In this document: positions 39,511 through 49,306 of the stretch, in pieces | Position numbering within the stretch: position 1 is the stretch's first letter | How the letters are laid out: each line of letters opens with the position of its first letter | Origin: Oceanobacillus jeddahensis | GTDB taxonomy: Bacteria; Bacillota; Bacilli; Bacillales; Amphibacillaceae | Direction of reading: 5' to 3' | Length of the DNA: 64,000 nucleotides | Assembly: GCF_000750635.1 (NCBI RefSeq) | Contig: NZ_CCDM010000004.1 | Span: 62,001-126,000, forward strand | Made by a program: the position numbers and the translations under genes | The notes under the pieces: generated by a model | What the model was told of the DNA's origin: nothing | What the model saw: only the letters and a program-made list of their open reading frames with translations | Database searches by the model: none

Positions 39511-39560
39511 AAAGACATGGCAGTTACTCCTAAAAATTCGTGAGTAACTGCCATGTCTTT
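39511..39560 (+). terminator. Terminator
   Basis: A perfect 19-bp stem (39511-39529 with 39542-39560) and T run. Confidence 0.92.
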
Positions 39561-39575
39561 TTCGCTATATCCTGT

Positions 39576-39686
39576 CTATAGATCTTTCTTAATCTGTTCT
39601 ATTTCTTGTGCTGTTAGTTCTGTTGCTTCCTTTATTTGTTCCTCATCTATTTTTAACAGAAGTAACTTTTTAGTTTTAAGCAGCAA
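39576..39686 (-). pseudogene. C-terminal relic of an Rpn/YhgA-like nuclease
   Basis: An open minus-strand stretch ending KIDEEQIKEATELT...IKKDL looks like the tail of Rpn-family (PD-(D/E)XK recombination-promoting) proteins. Nothing upstream continues it, so it is at best a relic. Confidence 0.4.
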
Positions 39687-39749
39687 AAGCAGACACACCT
39701 AGATTAGAAATCAATCTGCCTACAACATCTCAATAAAACTCCGCTTCCT

Positions 39750-40610
39750 TCACTTCAAATAAGGCAATACCGTATCCAGCACTTTTTGAACCTCTGCTGC
39801 TTGCTCAGCATATAATTTCTTAGCCTCAGGGTCATCTGTCTGGAATGAAAACCCCTCTAAATCAGCCTGTATCTTTTTTAGTGAAGCTGCTAGCAGTGGT
39901 CTTTCTTCTACCTCCGTTTTTGCATATTGATCCTCAAATAAATCAACATACAAGCTACCGCGAGAATCAATTTGAGCCAAAAAAACATCCCTTACCTCTT
40001 CAGCTCCCTGCTTTTGAACTTCTCCTATTAACCATTCCTTCGAGTAACCAAGATTCTCCAAACTCTTTTTCATTATTTTACCGTCCATAATTAAGATGGC
40101 AGGGCCATGCTCCTGTTCCAATGGAACCCCTAATGTTTGTGGAGTAACTGGCTGTTGATTGGTCTTCAACATAACACTCAGCTCGCCATTTGTTTCTAAA
40201 ACAGCCATTTCTACATCAGAAACTTTAAATGTTCCTTTTTCCCTTAACAGCATCAATAATTCATTAATGGTTATTAAACTTTTCTTCATATTCTTATCTA
40301 ATACTTCTCCATTACGAATTAATATCGTTGCTTTTCCATCAGTTATCTTTGAAAAAATGATTGATTTCATCCCAAGGTATGCAAGGGTAATCGGGAAGAA
40401 CCCCCAAATAATCAATGAGACTAGTCCATTAATTATTTTTACGTTTTGATCCACTGACAACGTAGCAGCTATGGAACCGATAGTAATTCCTACACAATAA
40501 TCAAAAAAAGTGAGCTGTGAAATTTGCTTTTTTCCCATCATCCGCGCCATTAAAAATAATAAAAAGAAGGCTGCTATTGAACGGATTAGTACCAATACAA
40601 TCTCTGGCAT
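39750..40610 (-). CDS. DUF421 (YetF-like) membrane protein with fused DUF1657-like tail
   Basis: 286 residues: three N-terminal membrane helices (VLVLIRSIAAFFLLF; the GKKQISQLTFFDYCVG motif), the cytoplasmic DUF421 beta domain (TILIRNGEV, VEMAVLETNG), and from about 240 a helical end matching the stand-alone DUF1657 proteins at 44368. Start ATG 40610; the GTG at 40625 has no room for a site. Divergent from a DUF4363-like lipoprotein. Such pairs occur in spoVA-type clusters. Confidence 0.85.
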   Translation of the reverse strand: MPEIVLVLIRSIAAFFLLFLMARMMGKKQISQLTFFDYCVGITIGSIAATLSVDQNVKIINGLVSLIIWGFFPITLAYLGMKSIIFSKITDGKATILIRNGEVLDKNMKKSLITINELLMLLREKGTFKVSDVEMAVLETNGELSVMLKTNQQPVTPQTLGVPLEQEHGPAILIMDGKIMKKSLENLGYSKEWLIGEVQKQGAEEVRDVFLAQIDSRGSLYVDLFEDQYAKTEVEERPLLAASLKKIQADLEGFSFQTDDPEAKKLYAEQAAEVQKVLDTVLPYLK

Positions 40611-40701
40611 TTTCCTATTCCTCACCTTTCTAAAATACGTAATATATTAGTATTATCGGACAAACTATATATACCCATTCATAAAACAAGGAGAATTAGA
40701 A

Positions 40702-41040
40702 ATGAAGAAGCAAATAATCATTTTTACGCTTTTATTTATCATACTTTCTGGATGCGAAAATCAAGTTGGAGGAGATTATTTCTTTGATCATATTGACCAG
40801 CTTGAACAGTCTTTAGAGGAGCCAAAATGGGACGAAATCATGACTCAAGCAGAAGAATTAAAAAATATTTTCAACAATCACAAATGGAAAATCCAATTGA
40901 TAGGTGATGAGGATGAATATGAGGGGTTACATGAAAGTATTAACAATCTTATTGCGGCAGCTAAAGAAAAAGATTCTACAAGTACCAGACTTGAACTTGC
41001 TACTGTCAGATCATTCTTGGAGGATATTTATTCCTTATAG
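40702..41040 (+). CDS. DUF4363-like lipoprotein
   Basis: 112 residues: lipoprotein signal with lipobox LSGC near residue 18, then helical segments (HIDQLEQSL, WDEIMTQAEEL). The layout resembles DUF4363 proteins, which often neighbour DUF421 genes. AAGGAG precedes the ATG. Confidence 0.7.
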   Translation: MKKQIIIFTLLFIILSGCENQVGGDYFFDHIDQLEQSLEEPKWDEIMTQAEELKNIFNNHKWKIQLIGDEDEYEGLHESINNLIAAAKEKDSTSTRLELATVRSFLEDIYSL

Positions 41041-41231
41041 TTCAAATTAGCAAAACAGGTATATTCAATATTATTCCATCCATTGCTTTTATAGTTGCAA
41101 TTTCATACACACTAAAAAAGTTAATAACGCGAGCAGCGGAATTCCTTTTAATTGATTAATTATTGCTAAGGAATCTTGGCCCCTGGATCATCCCCTCTTT
41201 TTCCATTTACATTATATTATATTTATTAAAG

Positions 41232-41259
41232 AAAAAAGGCCTCTCTAACATGCAGAGAA
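41232..41259 (-). terminator. Terminator of the catalase gene
   Basis: A-rich/T-rich hairpin with loop AACATGC, just after the catalase stop; it may work both ways. Confidence 0.75.
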
Positions 41260-41271
41260 CCCTTTTTTTCC

Positions 41272-43332
41272 TTATGATATACTTCTGTCCCAGAAGCGAT
41301 GCGCTGCAATTGCATCAATGAATTGCTTGGAAAAATCATCTGGCTGCTGCTTATTTATAACAACACCCGTTTTGCTTGGTAATTGCTTTTCTTTAAACCA
41401 TTGTTCCCCTTCGTTCGAGACAGCAATCGGTTTAAAATGATCAAATGCTTCCTGCATAAACATTTTAGCCTTTTTCTCAAACATTTTATCTGCTTTCGTT
41501 CCTCCAGCAATATACACGGCATCAAAAGCAACCGACGAATCGGTAAGAAACGTATGCTTCGCTTTAAGTGTACTGTTGTCATCTGCTGTGATCGAACCGA
41601 GTCTGTCACTTAATATCGCAACCTGGACTTTGGCTGTTTGCAGATTCTCAATAACTTTTTTTACCTCCGCCCCATTAAATCCATCTGAAATAATGACAGC
41701 TGTTTTACGCGTTTCTGCCAACTTTGGTGTGTTCTCCTGACTTAATGCAGGGGACGCTTTTGTTACCTTGCTTTGAATATTTGCAGGTGGTACGCTTACA
41801 TCAAGTTTTTGTGCAATCGCAGCAGCCAATCCGTGATCTACTTTACCGAACATATCAACAATCTTTTGTTGCACTGGCTTATACTGTACTTTCCCAACTT
41901 CAAAACTAAAACCATCAATAATATGCTGTTTTTCCGCATTACTCATGCTATTCCAAAATAACTTTGCTTGACTGAAATGATCTTCGAAACTTTTACTTCG
42001 AGATTGAATTTTTCTTCCCTCAATCTTTTCCTGATAGTGGGCAAACCCGCCATTCTTTTCATCTACTGTATGGGGTGAGTTGCCTGCTAAAGCATTATTT
42101 CGATAAGAGACCTGCCCCTTATTAATCGTTTGTCGATGAAACCCATCCCGTTGATTATTATGGAACGGACAAACAGGACGGTTAATCGGTATCTCATGAA
42201 AGTTTGGACCGCCAAGACGGAGCAGCTGGGTATCCGTATAGGAAAATAAGCGTGTTTGCAGCAATGGGTCATTTGTAAAGTCAATCCCAGGTACTACATT
42301 CCCTACATGAAAGGCAACTTGTTCGTTCTCTGCAAAAACATTATCCACATTTCGATTTAAGGTCATTTTTCCAATAATACGTACAGGAACGTCCTCTTCC
42401 GGCCAAAGTTTCGTGGAATCAAGAATATCAAAATCAAATTTAAACTCATCTTTTTCTTCTAAAATTTGGACACCTAGCTCGTATTCCGCATAATTCCCCA
42501 TATTAATTGATTCCCACAGATCACGGCGGTTAAAAACAGGATCTTTTCCGCCTAGTTTTTTTGCTTCATCCCCAACAAGAGAATAAGTCCCTAATACCCG
42601 TTTCCCATGAAACTTAACAAAATGAGCTTTTCCTTCATCGTTCACAAATCGAAACGCATGAACACCAAAGCCTTCCATCATTCGAAAGCTTCGAGGAATT
42701 GCCCGATCACTCATAAGCCACATAACCATGTGTGCACTCTCCTGATTTTGTGAAACCCAATCCCAAAATGTATCATGAGCACCGCTTGCTTGTGGCATTT
42801 CATTATGCGGCTCAGGTTTAATGGCATGGACAACATCAGGAAATTTCATACCGTCTTGAATAAAAAAGATAGGAAAATTATTGGCAACTAAGTCAAAGTT
42901 CCCTTCTTCTGTATAGAATTTCGTTGCAAACCCTCTAACATCTCTAGGTGTATCCTTGGAACCTCGTGAACCGACAACTGTAGAAAAACGGGTAAAGACT
43001 GGTGTTTTCACATTCGGATTTTGTAGGAATTTTGCTTTTGTATAAGGTTTCATGGATTCATATAACTCGAATTCTCCATGAGCAGAAAAGCCGCGTGCGT
43101 GCACAACACGTTCCGGGATTCGCTCATGATCGAAGTGGGTCATTTTTTCACGGAAATGGAAATCTTCCATTAAGGTGGGACCTCTTTCTCCGGCTGTTAA
43201 AGATACCTCATCCTCCGATAGTTTAACACCTTGATTCGTGGTCAGCTCTTTATCCTCGCTATCTGCACTCCGAAAATATTCTAATTGTTCATTTTTGCTG
43301 TTTGCATTTACTTTTTTATCTTCATTTATCAT
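41272..43332 (-). CDS. katE: Large-subunit catalase (KatE/HPII type)
   Basis: Breaks down hydrogen peroxide. 686 residues: distal His in RVVHARG near 70, the core with FPIFFIQDGMKFPD, proximal haem Tyr in RLFSYTDTQ near 360, and from about 530 a flavodoxin/DJ-1-like C-terminal domain (VIISDGFNGAEV). Start ATG 43332 after AAAGGGAG. Same length as the paralogue at 56291. It may belong to spores or general stress; that is open. Confidence 0.9.
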   Translation of the reverse strand: MINEDKKVNANSKNEQLEYFRSADSEDKELTTNQGVKLSEDEVSLTAGERGPTLMEDFHFREKMTHFDHERIPERVVHARGFSAHGEFELYESMKPYTKAKFLQNPNVKTPVFTRFSTVVGSRGSKDTPRDVRGFATKFYTEEGNFDLVANNFPIFFIQDGMKFPDVVHAIKPEPHNEMPQASGAHDTFWDWVSQNQESAHMVMWLMSDRAIPRSFRMMEGFGVHAFRFVNDEGKAHFVKFHGKRVLGTYSLVGDEAKKLGGKDPVFNRRDLWESINMGNYAEYELGVQILEEKDEFKFDFDILDSTKLWPEEDVPVRIIGKMTLNRNVDNVFAENEQVAFHVGNVVPGIDFTNDPLLQTRLFSYTDTQLLRLGGPNFHEIPINRPVCPFHNNQRDGFHRQTINKGQVSYRNNALAGNSPHTVDEKNGGFAHYQEKIEGRKIQSRSKSFEDHFSQAKLFWNSMSNAEKQHIIDGFSFEVGKVQYKPVQQKIVDMFGKVDHGLAAAIAQKLDVSVPPANIQSKVTKASPALSQENTPKLAETRKTAVIISDGFNGAEVKKVIENLQTAKVQVAILSDRLGSITADDNSTLKAKHTFLTDSSVAFDAVYIAGGTKADKMFEKKAKMFMQEAFDHFKPIAVSNEGEQWFKEKQLPSKTGVVINKQQPDDFSKQFIDAIAAHRFWDRSIS

Positions 43333-43432
43333 ATGGTCGAACTCCCTTTCTAAATGTAATAACATGTTATTGTTTTAGCTGACAATTGATCGGCTAAACA
43401 ATACGTCCCCTTCAAACAGGAGGGGCGAGTCT

Positions 43433-44059
43433 TTAATGTAAAGGGGGTTTTTGTGATGAAACGGCGGCAGGTGCATATCCTTCCTGCATCTGCATCATAT
43501 CTTGCGGTGTCAACTGTGGTACTTGATAATATCCATGTTTGTTTTGGTACAAAGAAATTTCATAAGCCATTTCAATACAGTTTGGAACAGAATCAGCAAG
43601 GACTCTGCGTACAACGGGATTCGTAACTTCTAATGCTGCTCCAGCTTTGGCTGGTACAGTTGACTTAACGGCACTTAACATGCTATTAGCAATCGTTTCA
43701 TCATTTATTTCTGTTGATGCTTGCATTGGTTTTTTAGGTTGAGACGCTTTTAACCCATAAGTGAAATTATTATTTTGTTTCATTTTATAACTTTGCGTAG
43801 GCTTTGCGGGATCTTGACCCGTTTTAAAACATTCTAACGTAATATTATATTCATCTTGCATGAACGCTTTTTGACGTTCTAAAATGTCGCGAAGTTCCGG
43901 GTCCCTAACATGTTCGTTAAGCATTGTAAAGGTGTTCATCGTATTAATCGCTCCTGATAACACCTCGTGAACATCAAACATTTCATGTCCTCCGTGGTTC
44001 ATTTGTGGCGGGACAGCATTTGTATTCATTTGTTCGTTTTGCATTTGGTTATTTTCCAT
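43433..44059 (-). CDS. CotF-family spore coat protein
   Basis: 208 residues: Asn/Gln-rich leader, then a ferritin-like helical coat domain (HEVLSGAINTMNTFTMLNEHV) and a second helical repeat near 120-180 ending EISLYQNKHGYYQVP. The tail is Met/Gln/Pro rich. AGGAGG precedes the ATG. Family membership is clear. Confidence 0.85.
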   Translation of the reverse strand: MENNQMQNEQMNTNAVPPQMNHGGHEMFDVHEVLSGAINTMNTFTMLNEHVRDPELRDILERQKAFMQDEYNITLECFKTGQDPAKPTQSYKMKQNNNFTYGLKASQPKKPMQASTEINDETIANSMLSAVKSTVPAKAGAALEVTNPVVRRVLADSVPNCIEMAYEISLYQNKHGYYQVPQLTPQDMMQMQEGYAPAAVSSQKPPLH

Positions 44060-44367
44060 AAGAATCCTCCTAGTTAATTTTCTTTCAATAATATGGTGAC
44101 TAAAATAACGGTCAAATATACGTTTTTTTTAAATCATTCTAGAATTTACAAAAAGAAAAACCATAATCTATGATTTCTCTATAACAACTGATTATTAAAT
44201 AACTAAAAAGTGGAAAAACATTAACCTTTTCACTTATGTAGGATTATATTACAAAATTATAATCATTATTGCAGAAAACTGGAACTAAATGGAAATTAAT
44301 CAAAAGAATAAAAAGCCTATGTTACTGCAGAATAATAGTGCGCATCAGCAAAGAAAGGGTGAAGGAA
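44060..44367. other. Divergent promoter gap
   Basis: About 300 AT-rich bases between CotF and the DUF1657 gene. I see no ORF and no promoter that I can defend. Confidence 0.4.
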
Positions 44368-44571
44368 ATGACTGTTGGAACAGAAGTAAAGCAAACAATT
44401 GCAGGATTAAAGAGTGCACAAGCTAGTTTTGAACAATTCTCTTTACAAACAGACAATAAACAGGCTAAACAACTTTATCAGCAAGCTGCACAACAAACAC
44501 AAGCAATATTGCAGAGTGTTGAGCCTAGAATGCAAGAATTGGAAAAAGAAGAACCACAATATAAACAATAA
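44368..44571 (+). CDS. DUF1657 protein (spoVA-2mob type)
   Basis: 67 residues, beginning MTVGTEVKQTI, all helical; the ATG follows GAAGG, while an upstream in-frame extension lacks coding character. DUF1657 proteins occur in the mobile spoVA cluster linked to spore heat resistance. A small hairpin follows at 44577-44597. Confidence 0.82.
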   Translation: MTVGTEVKQTIAGLKSAQASFEQFSLQTDNKQAKQLYQQAAQQTQAILQSVEPRMQELEKEEPQYKQ

Positions 44572-44682
44572 CGAAAAAGAGGCAATTGCGCCTCTTTACA
44601 TACTTGTGAAAAATGACGTTGAATCAAAGACACCCAACTCCATGTATTTCCTATTCAATAGCATTTGAACCAAGAGGTGAAA

Positions 44683-45036
44683 ATGAATGATTTTTTCTGA
44701 GCTTTCGTTATCGGTGGTTTAATCTGTGTAATCGGCCAACTTAAGTTTGATATGTTTAAACTTTCTCCTGCTCATACCTTAACCATTTTAGTTATTATTG
44801 GTGCAATATTAGATGGTATTGGCCTATATGAACCTTTAATTGATTTTGCTGGTGCAGGCGCCACGGTGCCCATAACCAGTTTTGGTAACTCACTTGTTCA
44901 TGGTCCTATGCAAGAGGCTGAAAAACATGGACTTATTGGTGTAGTAACTGGAATTTTCGAAGTGACAAGTGCTGGAATATCCGTTGCGATTATCTTTGGT
45001 GTCATTGGAGCTTTGATATTTAAACCAAAAGGATAG
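44683..45036 (+). pseudogene. spoVAE: spoVAE with in-frame TGA at codon 6
   Basis: From ATG 44683 (AGAGGTGAAA upstream) the frame reads MNDFF, then TGA at 44698-44700, then [14 protein letters not shown] and the rest of a normal SpoVAE channel protein ([23 protein letters not shown]) to 45036. Normal copies have Trp here, so TGG has become TGA. Only a start at the internal ATG 44752 would remain, removing the first membrane helix. spoVAC and spoVAD are absent. Confidence 0.8.
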
Positions 45037-45049
45037 GAGTTGAACATCA

Positions 45050-45253
45050 ATGACTGTAGGAACACAAGTAAAAAGCTGCTATGCTTCTATAAAAAGTATT
45101 GAAGGTACATTAGAGTCTTTATATGAAACAACTAGAAATCCATCTTTACAAACTGCAATTGAAGAAGCGAATAAGCTTCTTGCTCAAGTTAAAAATGATA
45201 TGCATCATCAAGTGATTGAATTAATGAAAAAAGAGCCACAATTTAAACCCTAG
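45050..45253 (+). CDS. DUF1657 protein, second copy
   Basis: 67 residues, starting MTVGTQVKSCY, paralogous to 44368, with the shared ending KEPQFKP. AGGAG site; 13 bases after spoVAE and 10 before the DUF421 gene, so one operon. Confidence 0.82.
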   Translation: MTVGTQVKSCYASIKSIEGTLESLYETTRNPSLQTAIEEANKLLAQVKNDMHHQVIELMKKEPQFKP

Positions 45254-45263
45254 GAGGATTACT

Positions 45264-46121
45264 ATGCCAGAATGGATTATTGTCATCCTTCGTTCCCTTA
45301 TTCTGATTTTATTTCTTTTTTCTTTGATCAAATGGTTAGGGACAAAACAATTAGCTCAACTGAATATTTTTGAAACCATTGCAGGTATCGTACTTGGAGG
45401 AATTGCTGCAGTTCATACAATGGATCCTGAAACAAACTTTTTTTACGCAATACTTGCTATGTTTATCTGGTTCATCATACCGTTTGGAATTGAAAAGTTA
45501 TCGCTGAAAAGTAAACGAACAAGAGATTTTACAGAAGGTAAGGCCACTATATTTATTCAAGATGGTAAAATCATGGAAGAAAACTTAAAGAAAGAAGGAT
45601 ACTCTACAGATGAATTGTTGGAAAAATTAAGAGATAAAAACATTTTTTTAGCTTCTGATGTTGAATTTGCTGTATTGGAGCCAACTGGTACATTAAATGT
45701 ACTTCCTAAAAAAGAAAACCGACCTTTAACTGCAAAAGATTTAGGATTAACGATAGCTCCAGATAAAGAACCTCAAACGGTCATTATGGACGGAAATATG
45801 ATGCTAGAACCATTGGCCAACGCCTCTTTAAATCCTGATTGGCTGAGAACTGAGCTAGAAAAACAAGATGTAGCTTTGGAGAATGTGTTTCTGGGACAAG
45901 TAGATGATCAAGGCCAATTATATTTAGATTTATACGATGACCATCTATCTGTTGCTGAATCTTCACAGTCTGCACTATTACTAGCTACAATTAAGAAATG
46001 TCAAGCAGATTTGGAAATATTTGCTTTGGCTACGGATAATCAAAACTCAAAAGCAGTTTATCAAACATGCAGTAAAAATATGAATCAAGTTCAATCTATT
46101 TTAGAACCTTATTTAAAATAA
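45264..46121 (+). CDS. DUF421 membrane protein with DUF1657-like tail
   Basis: 285 residues, homologous to 39750: helices at the N-terminus with the GTKQLAQLNIFE motif, DUF421 domain near 95-225, and a helical tail from about 235 (LLLATIKKCQADLEIFALATD). AGGAGG precedes the ATG. The last gene of the spoVA-2mob-like cluster. Confidence 0.85.
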   Translation: MPEWIIVILRSLILILFLFSLIKWLGTKQLAQLNIFETIAGIVLGGIAAVHTMDPETNFFYAILAMFIWFIIPFGIEKLSLKSKRTRDFTEGKATIFIQDGKIMEENLKKEGYSTDELLEKLRDKNIFLASDVEFAVLEPTGTLNVLPKKENRPLTAKDLGLTIAPDKEPQTVIMDGNMMLEPLANASLNPDWLRTELEKQDVALENVFLGQVDDQGQLYLDLYDDHLSVAESSQSALLLATIKKCQADLEIFALATDNQNSKAVYQTCSKNMNQVQSILEPYLK

Positions 46122-46354
46122 ACTATTTCATTACGGAAATACTGCAGTGAACTGTTGTTCAACTCAAAAGAATTAAACATTTATTCATACTTATTCCAAA
46201 CTTTATATTGGAAAATTTGAAATAAATTCATATGACGATCCACCAAATGGGGTTCCCGAATTTCAGCACTGAAGATTTCTTTAACAGAAATAACAAAAAT
46301 CTAGTAACAGAATTATTAAAATAATGTTATTGCTTATTTCTAGTATAAATCGAT

Positions 46355-46682
46355 AAAACGAAACTTCCTTCAGTGGGGGTTTTTCGACGCACAACTCTTT
46401 ACGATGGGACGAGTAATCGCAGTCCCAGTCCCAGGATGTGCTAGTGCAGACGTTGCGACAACGGTTTTCGATGGGGTGAGTAATCGCAAAAGCTCTTCGA
46501 TGGGGCGAGTAATCGCAGTCCCAACCCCAGGACGTCGCGAACTTAGTCTGCTTCCTTCATTCTCCCACTGAATTAGCCTTAGTGATTCAGGGAGTTAGCG
46601 CCCGTTATCTCCCGCCTAAATAAATTCATTCTTACTCTTTATTTTGAGGCGGGAGTTTTACGGGCGGTTCTCCGTGATAAAT
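46355..46682 (+). repeat. Interspersed structured repeat, copy C (expanded)
   Basis: A full copy with an internal duplication of the GATGGGGCGAGTAATCGCA module, making it about 75 bases longer than others. Confidence 0.9.
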
Positions 46683-46763
46683 AAAAATACAATTCTTAAA
46701 CATACTATTAGAGATCTAAGCTCCTATTATCAATAAAGAACCTCATAAAAGGATGGCAGTTGT

Positions 46764-48344
46764 ATGATAAAAAAATTAATTATAATACTTATCGGTTTAG
46801 CTCTAATCTTAGCTGTCATTATCTGGTACAGCTTTTCCACACCAACAAATGATATCAAGGATTTAACGATCTCTTCTTCTTCTAAACCTGTTGTAGTTTT
46901 ACTTATCGATAGCCTTATGGATGAACCTTTGCAAAAAGCCATGGAAGAAGGGCGAACCCCTGCTTTGACATTTTTAGCTGAACATGGTCAGTATTTTCCT
47001 CAAATTGTAAGTTCATATCCTACCATGTCCGTTACTATTGACAGCACCCTTTTAACAGGGACCTACGCTAATCAGCATCGAATCCCGGCCCTTGCCTGGT
47101 ATAATGCAGAGGAGAATCGTTTAGTGAACTATGGAAGCAGTGCAACGGAAATTTTCAAACTTGGAGCGGAGCAGATTCTGCATGATAATGCTTATAACTT
47201 AAATCAGGAGCACTTAAGTAAAAATACAAGTACCATTTTTGAAGACCTATATGAAAGACAAGACCAATCTGCTTCGATAAACGGACTAGTCTATCGTGGA
47301 AATCAACAGCATAATCTGCACATCCCAAATATAATATCAACATTTAACCTATTACCTAATACAGTCCATGTAAAAGGACCGACATTTTTATCAATGGGAA
47401 GTTTATCACAATTTAGCTCTGAAAATAATAAGTTCAATAACATCTGGCCAAGAATGGGATTTAATGATAGCTTCACTGCTAATGAACTGAAAAACCTTAT
47501 TCAAAATGATATGCTTCCTACCTTTACTCTTGCTTATTTTCCATCTCTTGATAAGCAGGTACACGAAAATGGCCCCATGCATCTTGACGGGATTGAGCAA
47601 GTTGATCAGCAGATCCAGTCTATCTTAAATGAATACCCTACTTGGGAGGAAGCCATAAAAAATACCAGCTTCATTGTATATGGTGATAGTGGTCAAGCAG
47701 TCATTGGAGAAGATGAAGATGAATCTTTCATTAATTTAAAAACCCTTTCAGAAAAGTATCAGGTTTCTGAACTAGGAGAACCTATCCATACGGAAGATCA
47801 GGTTATTCTTGGTGTGAATTCACGTATGGCTTATATTTATTTGCTTGATGAAAAAATAACATATCAAGAAATGATCTCACATTTTATCGAAGATCCTAGA
47901 ATTGGTTTTATCGCCTGGAAAGACAATAAAGGGAATCATGTTTTAACTGAAGAATCGGATAGTAAATTAACATTTCAACCGAATGGAAAGTATACAGATC
48001 AATACCAGCAGAATTGGGAATTAACTGGAGATTTTTCTGCATTGGACCTTTCTGTTAACAATCAAAACAGAATTGAATATGGTGAGTATCCTGATGCACT
48101 AGCAAGGCTGTACGGTGCTCTTCATTCTCATCAAGGTCGATATCTTATTGTCGATGCAAAGCCTGGGCATGAATTCATTGGAGAACATTCCCCTACCCAT
48201 CCAGGTGGAGGCGGACACGGTTCTTTACATGAAGATGATTCTCTTACACCATTGATTATCACAGGGACCAATAAAACACCTAAACATAGACGCGCTGTAG
48301 ACTTTAAAGAATGGATTCTTGAATTAACTAATATTCAGAAGTGA
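46764..48344 (+). CDS. Alkaline-phosphatase-superfamily phosphodiesterase/nucleotide pyrophosphatase
   Basis: 526 residues: an N-terminal membrane anchor (residues 1-25), then a type I phosphodiesterase/AP-superfamily domain facing outward. Seen: VVVLLIDSLMDEP with the first metal Asp, a Ser/Thr nucleophile in SSYPTMSVTIDSTLLTG near 90, GDSGQA, and HPGGGGHGSLHED, likely metal ligands. It lies after repeat C, on its own. The substrate is unknown. Confidence 0.8.
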   Translation: MIKKLIIILIGLALILAVIIWYSFSTPTNDIKDLTISSSSKPVVVLLIDSLMDEPLQKAMEEGRTPALTFLAEHGQYFPQIVSSYPTMSVTIDSTLLTGTYANQHRIPALAWYNAEENRLVNYGSSATEIFKLGAEQILHDNAYNLNQEHLSKNTSTIFEDLYERQDQSASINGLVYRGNQQHNLHIPNIISTFNLLPNTVHVKGPTFLSMGSLSQFSSENNKFNNIWPRMGFNDSFTANELKNLIQNDMLPTFTLAYFPSLDKQVHENGPMHLDGIEQVDQQIQSILNEYPTWEEAIKNTSFIVYGDSGQAVIGEDEDESFINLKTLSEKYQVSELGEPIHTEDQVILGVNSRMAYIYLLDEKITYQEMISHFIEDPRIGFIAWKDNKGNHVLTEESDSKLTFQPNGKYTDQYQQNWELTGDFSALDLSVNNQNRIEYGEYPDALARLYGALHSHQGRYLIVDAKPGHEFIGEHSPTHPGGGGHGSLHEDDSLTPLIITGTNKTPKHRRAVDFKEWILELTNIQK

Positions 48345-48522
48345 AATGTGTTAAAAAATTGCGCCGTTTTGAACACCCACTATTAGAATTCCCAAATTAG
48401 TTCTAAGACGATGCAGCAGTTTAAATCCAAATTAAATCTGTAATTAAAATGAAAGGCATGAATCCCTATAGATATCATGCCCTTCGCTTATACTTAAAAA
48501 TTGTAATAGCTCGAAGTCAATA

Positions 48523-49087
48523 CTATATTCTGGTCCAAAAGCGTTGCTTGGTAATTGCAGAGACAAAATCCTTTTCAAAATTAGGATTATTTGCAGCAAA
48601 AACAACACCATCTAAGTTATTATCTTTTGATGCATGAATGTATAACTGCCCAGTTATTGCAACGCTAATCGGTTTATAGTATTTATAGGTTTCATATACG
48701 AAATTCAAGATATCCTGTTGAATTTTTTCTTGATTCGCAGTGGTTCCACCTACAACATAGATGGAATCATACAAGACTGGGTTTGTTGTAAGAAATGTCT
48801 CTTCAACTTCAATCTTTGTACCATCTGCTGCTGCAATAGTTCCAAGCTTCCGACTAATAACACCCATTATTTCCAGCAATTGTCGTAGCCATTTCTTTAT
48901 CTACGTTGATCCACATATTGGCATTTTGCTGTCTGACTGATTCACTTTTTACTTTTCCAAGATGATAGCTGAATGTTTTTACAAAATCTTGCTTTTCGAA
49001 AGTTGATAAACTGCTCCAGAAAAGTCTAGCCTGTGAAAAGTGATCATCGAATAATTCGCTAATGGAAATAATAATCAAAATATGCAA
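48523..49087 (-). pseudogene. Catalase relic (C-terminal part with internal deletion)
   Basis: Two overlapping minus frames, 49087-48854 and 48879-48523, match the late core (ELFDDHFSQARLFW, KVKSESVRQQ) and the end (KIEVEETFLTT to QRFWTRI) of the catalase at 56291. About 90 residues between them are gone, and the first 450 are missing. The broken 5' end is within about 30 bases of repeat D. Confidence 0.88.
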
Positions 49088-49088
49088 T

Positions 49089-49217
49089 AAAACGAAACTT
49101 CATTCAGTGGGAGTTTTTCGACGCACAACTCTTTACGATGGGACGAGTAATCGCAGTCCCATCCCCAGTCCCAGGAAGTCGCGAACTTAGTCTGCTTCCT
49201 TCATTCTCCGTGATAAA
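49089..49217 (+). repeat. Interspersed structured repeat, copy D (internally deleted)
   Basis: Left half from AAAACGAAACTT as far as CTTCCTTCATT, then directly the terminal CTCCGTGATAAA. It borders the catalase relic. Confidence 0.88.
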
Positions 49218-49282
49218 TGAATAAAAAAGAGTAATATAACATCTCTTCAAGTTGTCACTATCCATTTAAAATGCATTATTAA

Positions 49283-49306
49283 AGCCGGATAATTAATTAT
49301 CCGGCT
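49283..49306 (-). terminator. Perfect palindrome over the stop codon
   Basis: A 24-base perfect palindrome (12 + 12) covering the TAA of the phosphoesterase gene; probable terminator. Confidence 0.65.

Noticed and set aside
44698-44700. TGA in spoVAE as a selenocysteine codon
   Set aside because: The family has Trp here, and no SECIS-like hairpin is seen; a nonsense change is simpler.
46355-46682. Repeat as an insertion sequence or classical MITE
   Set aside because: No transposase frame, no terminal inverted repeats and no clear target duplication.
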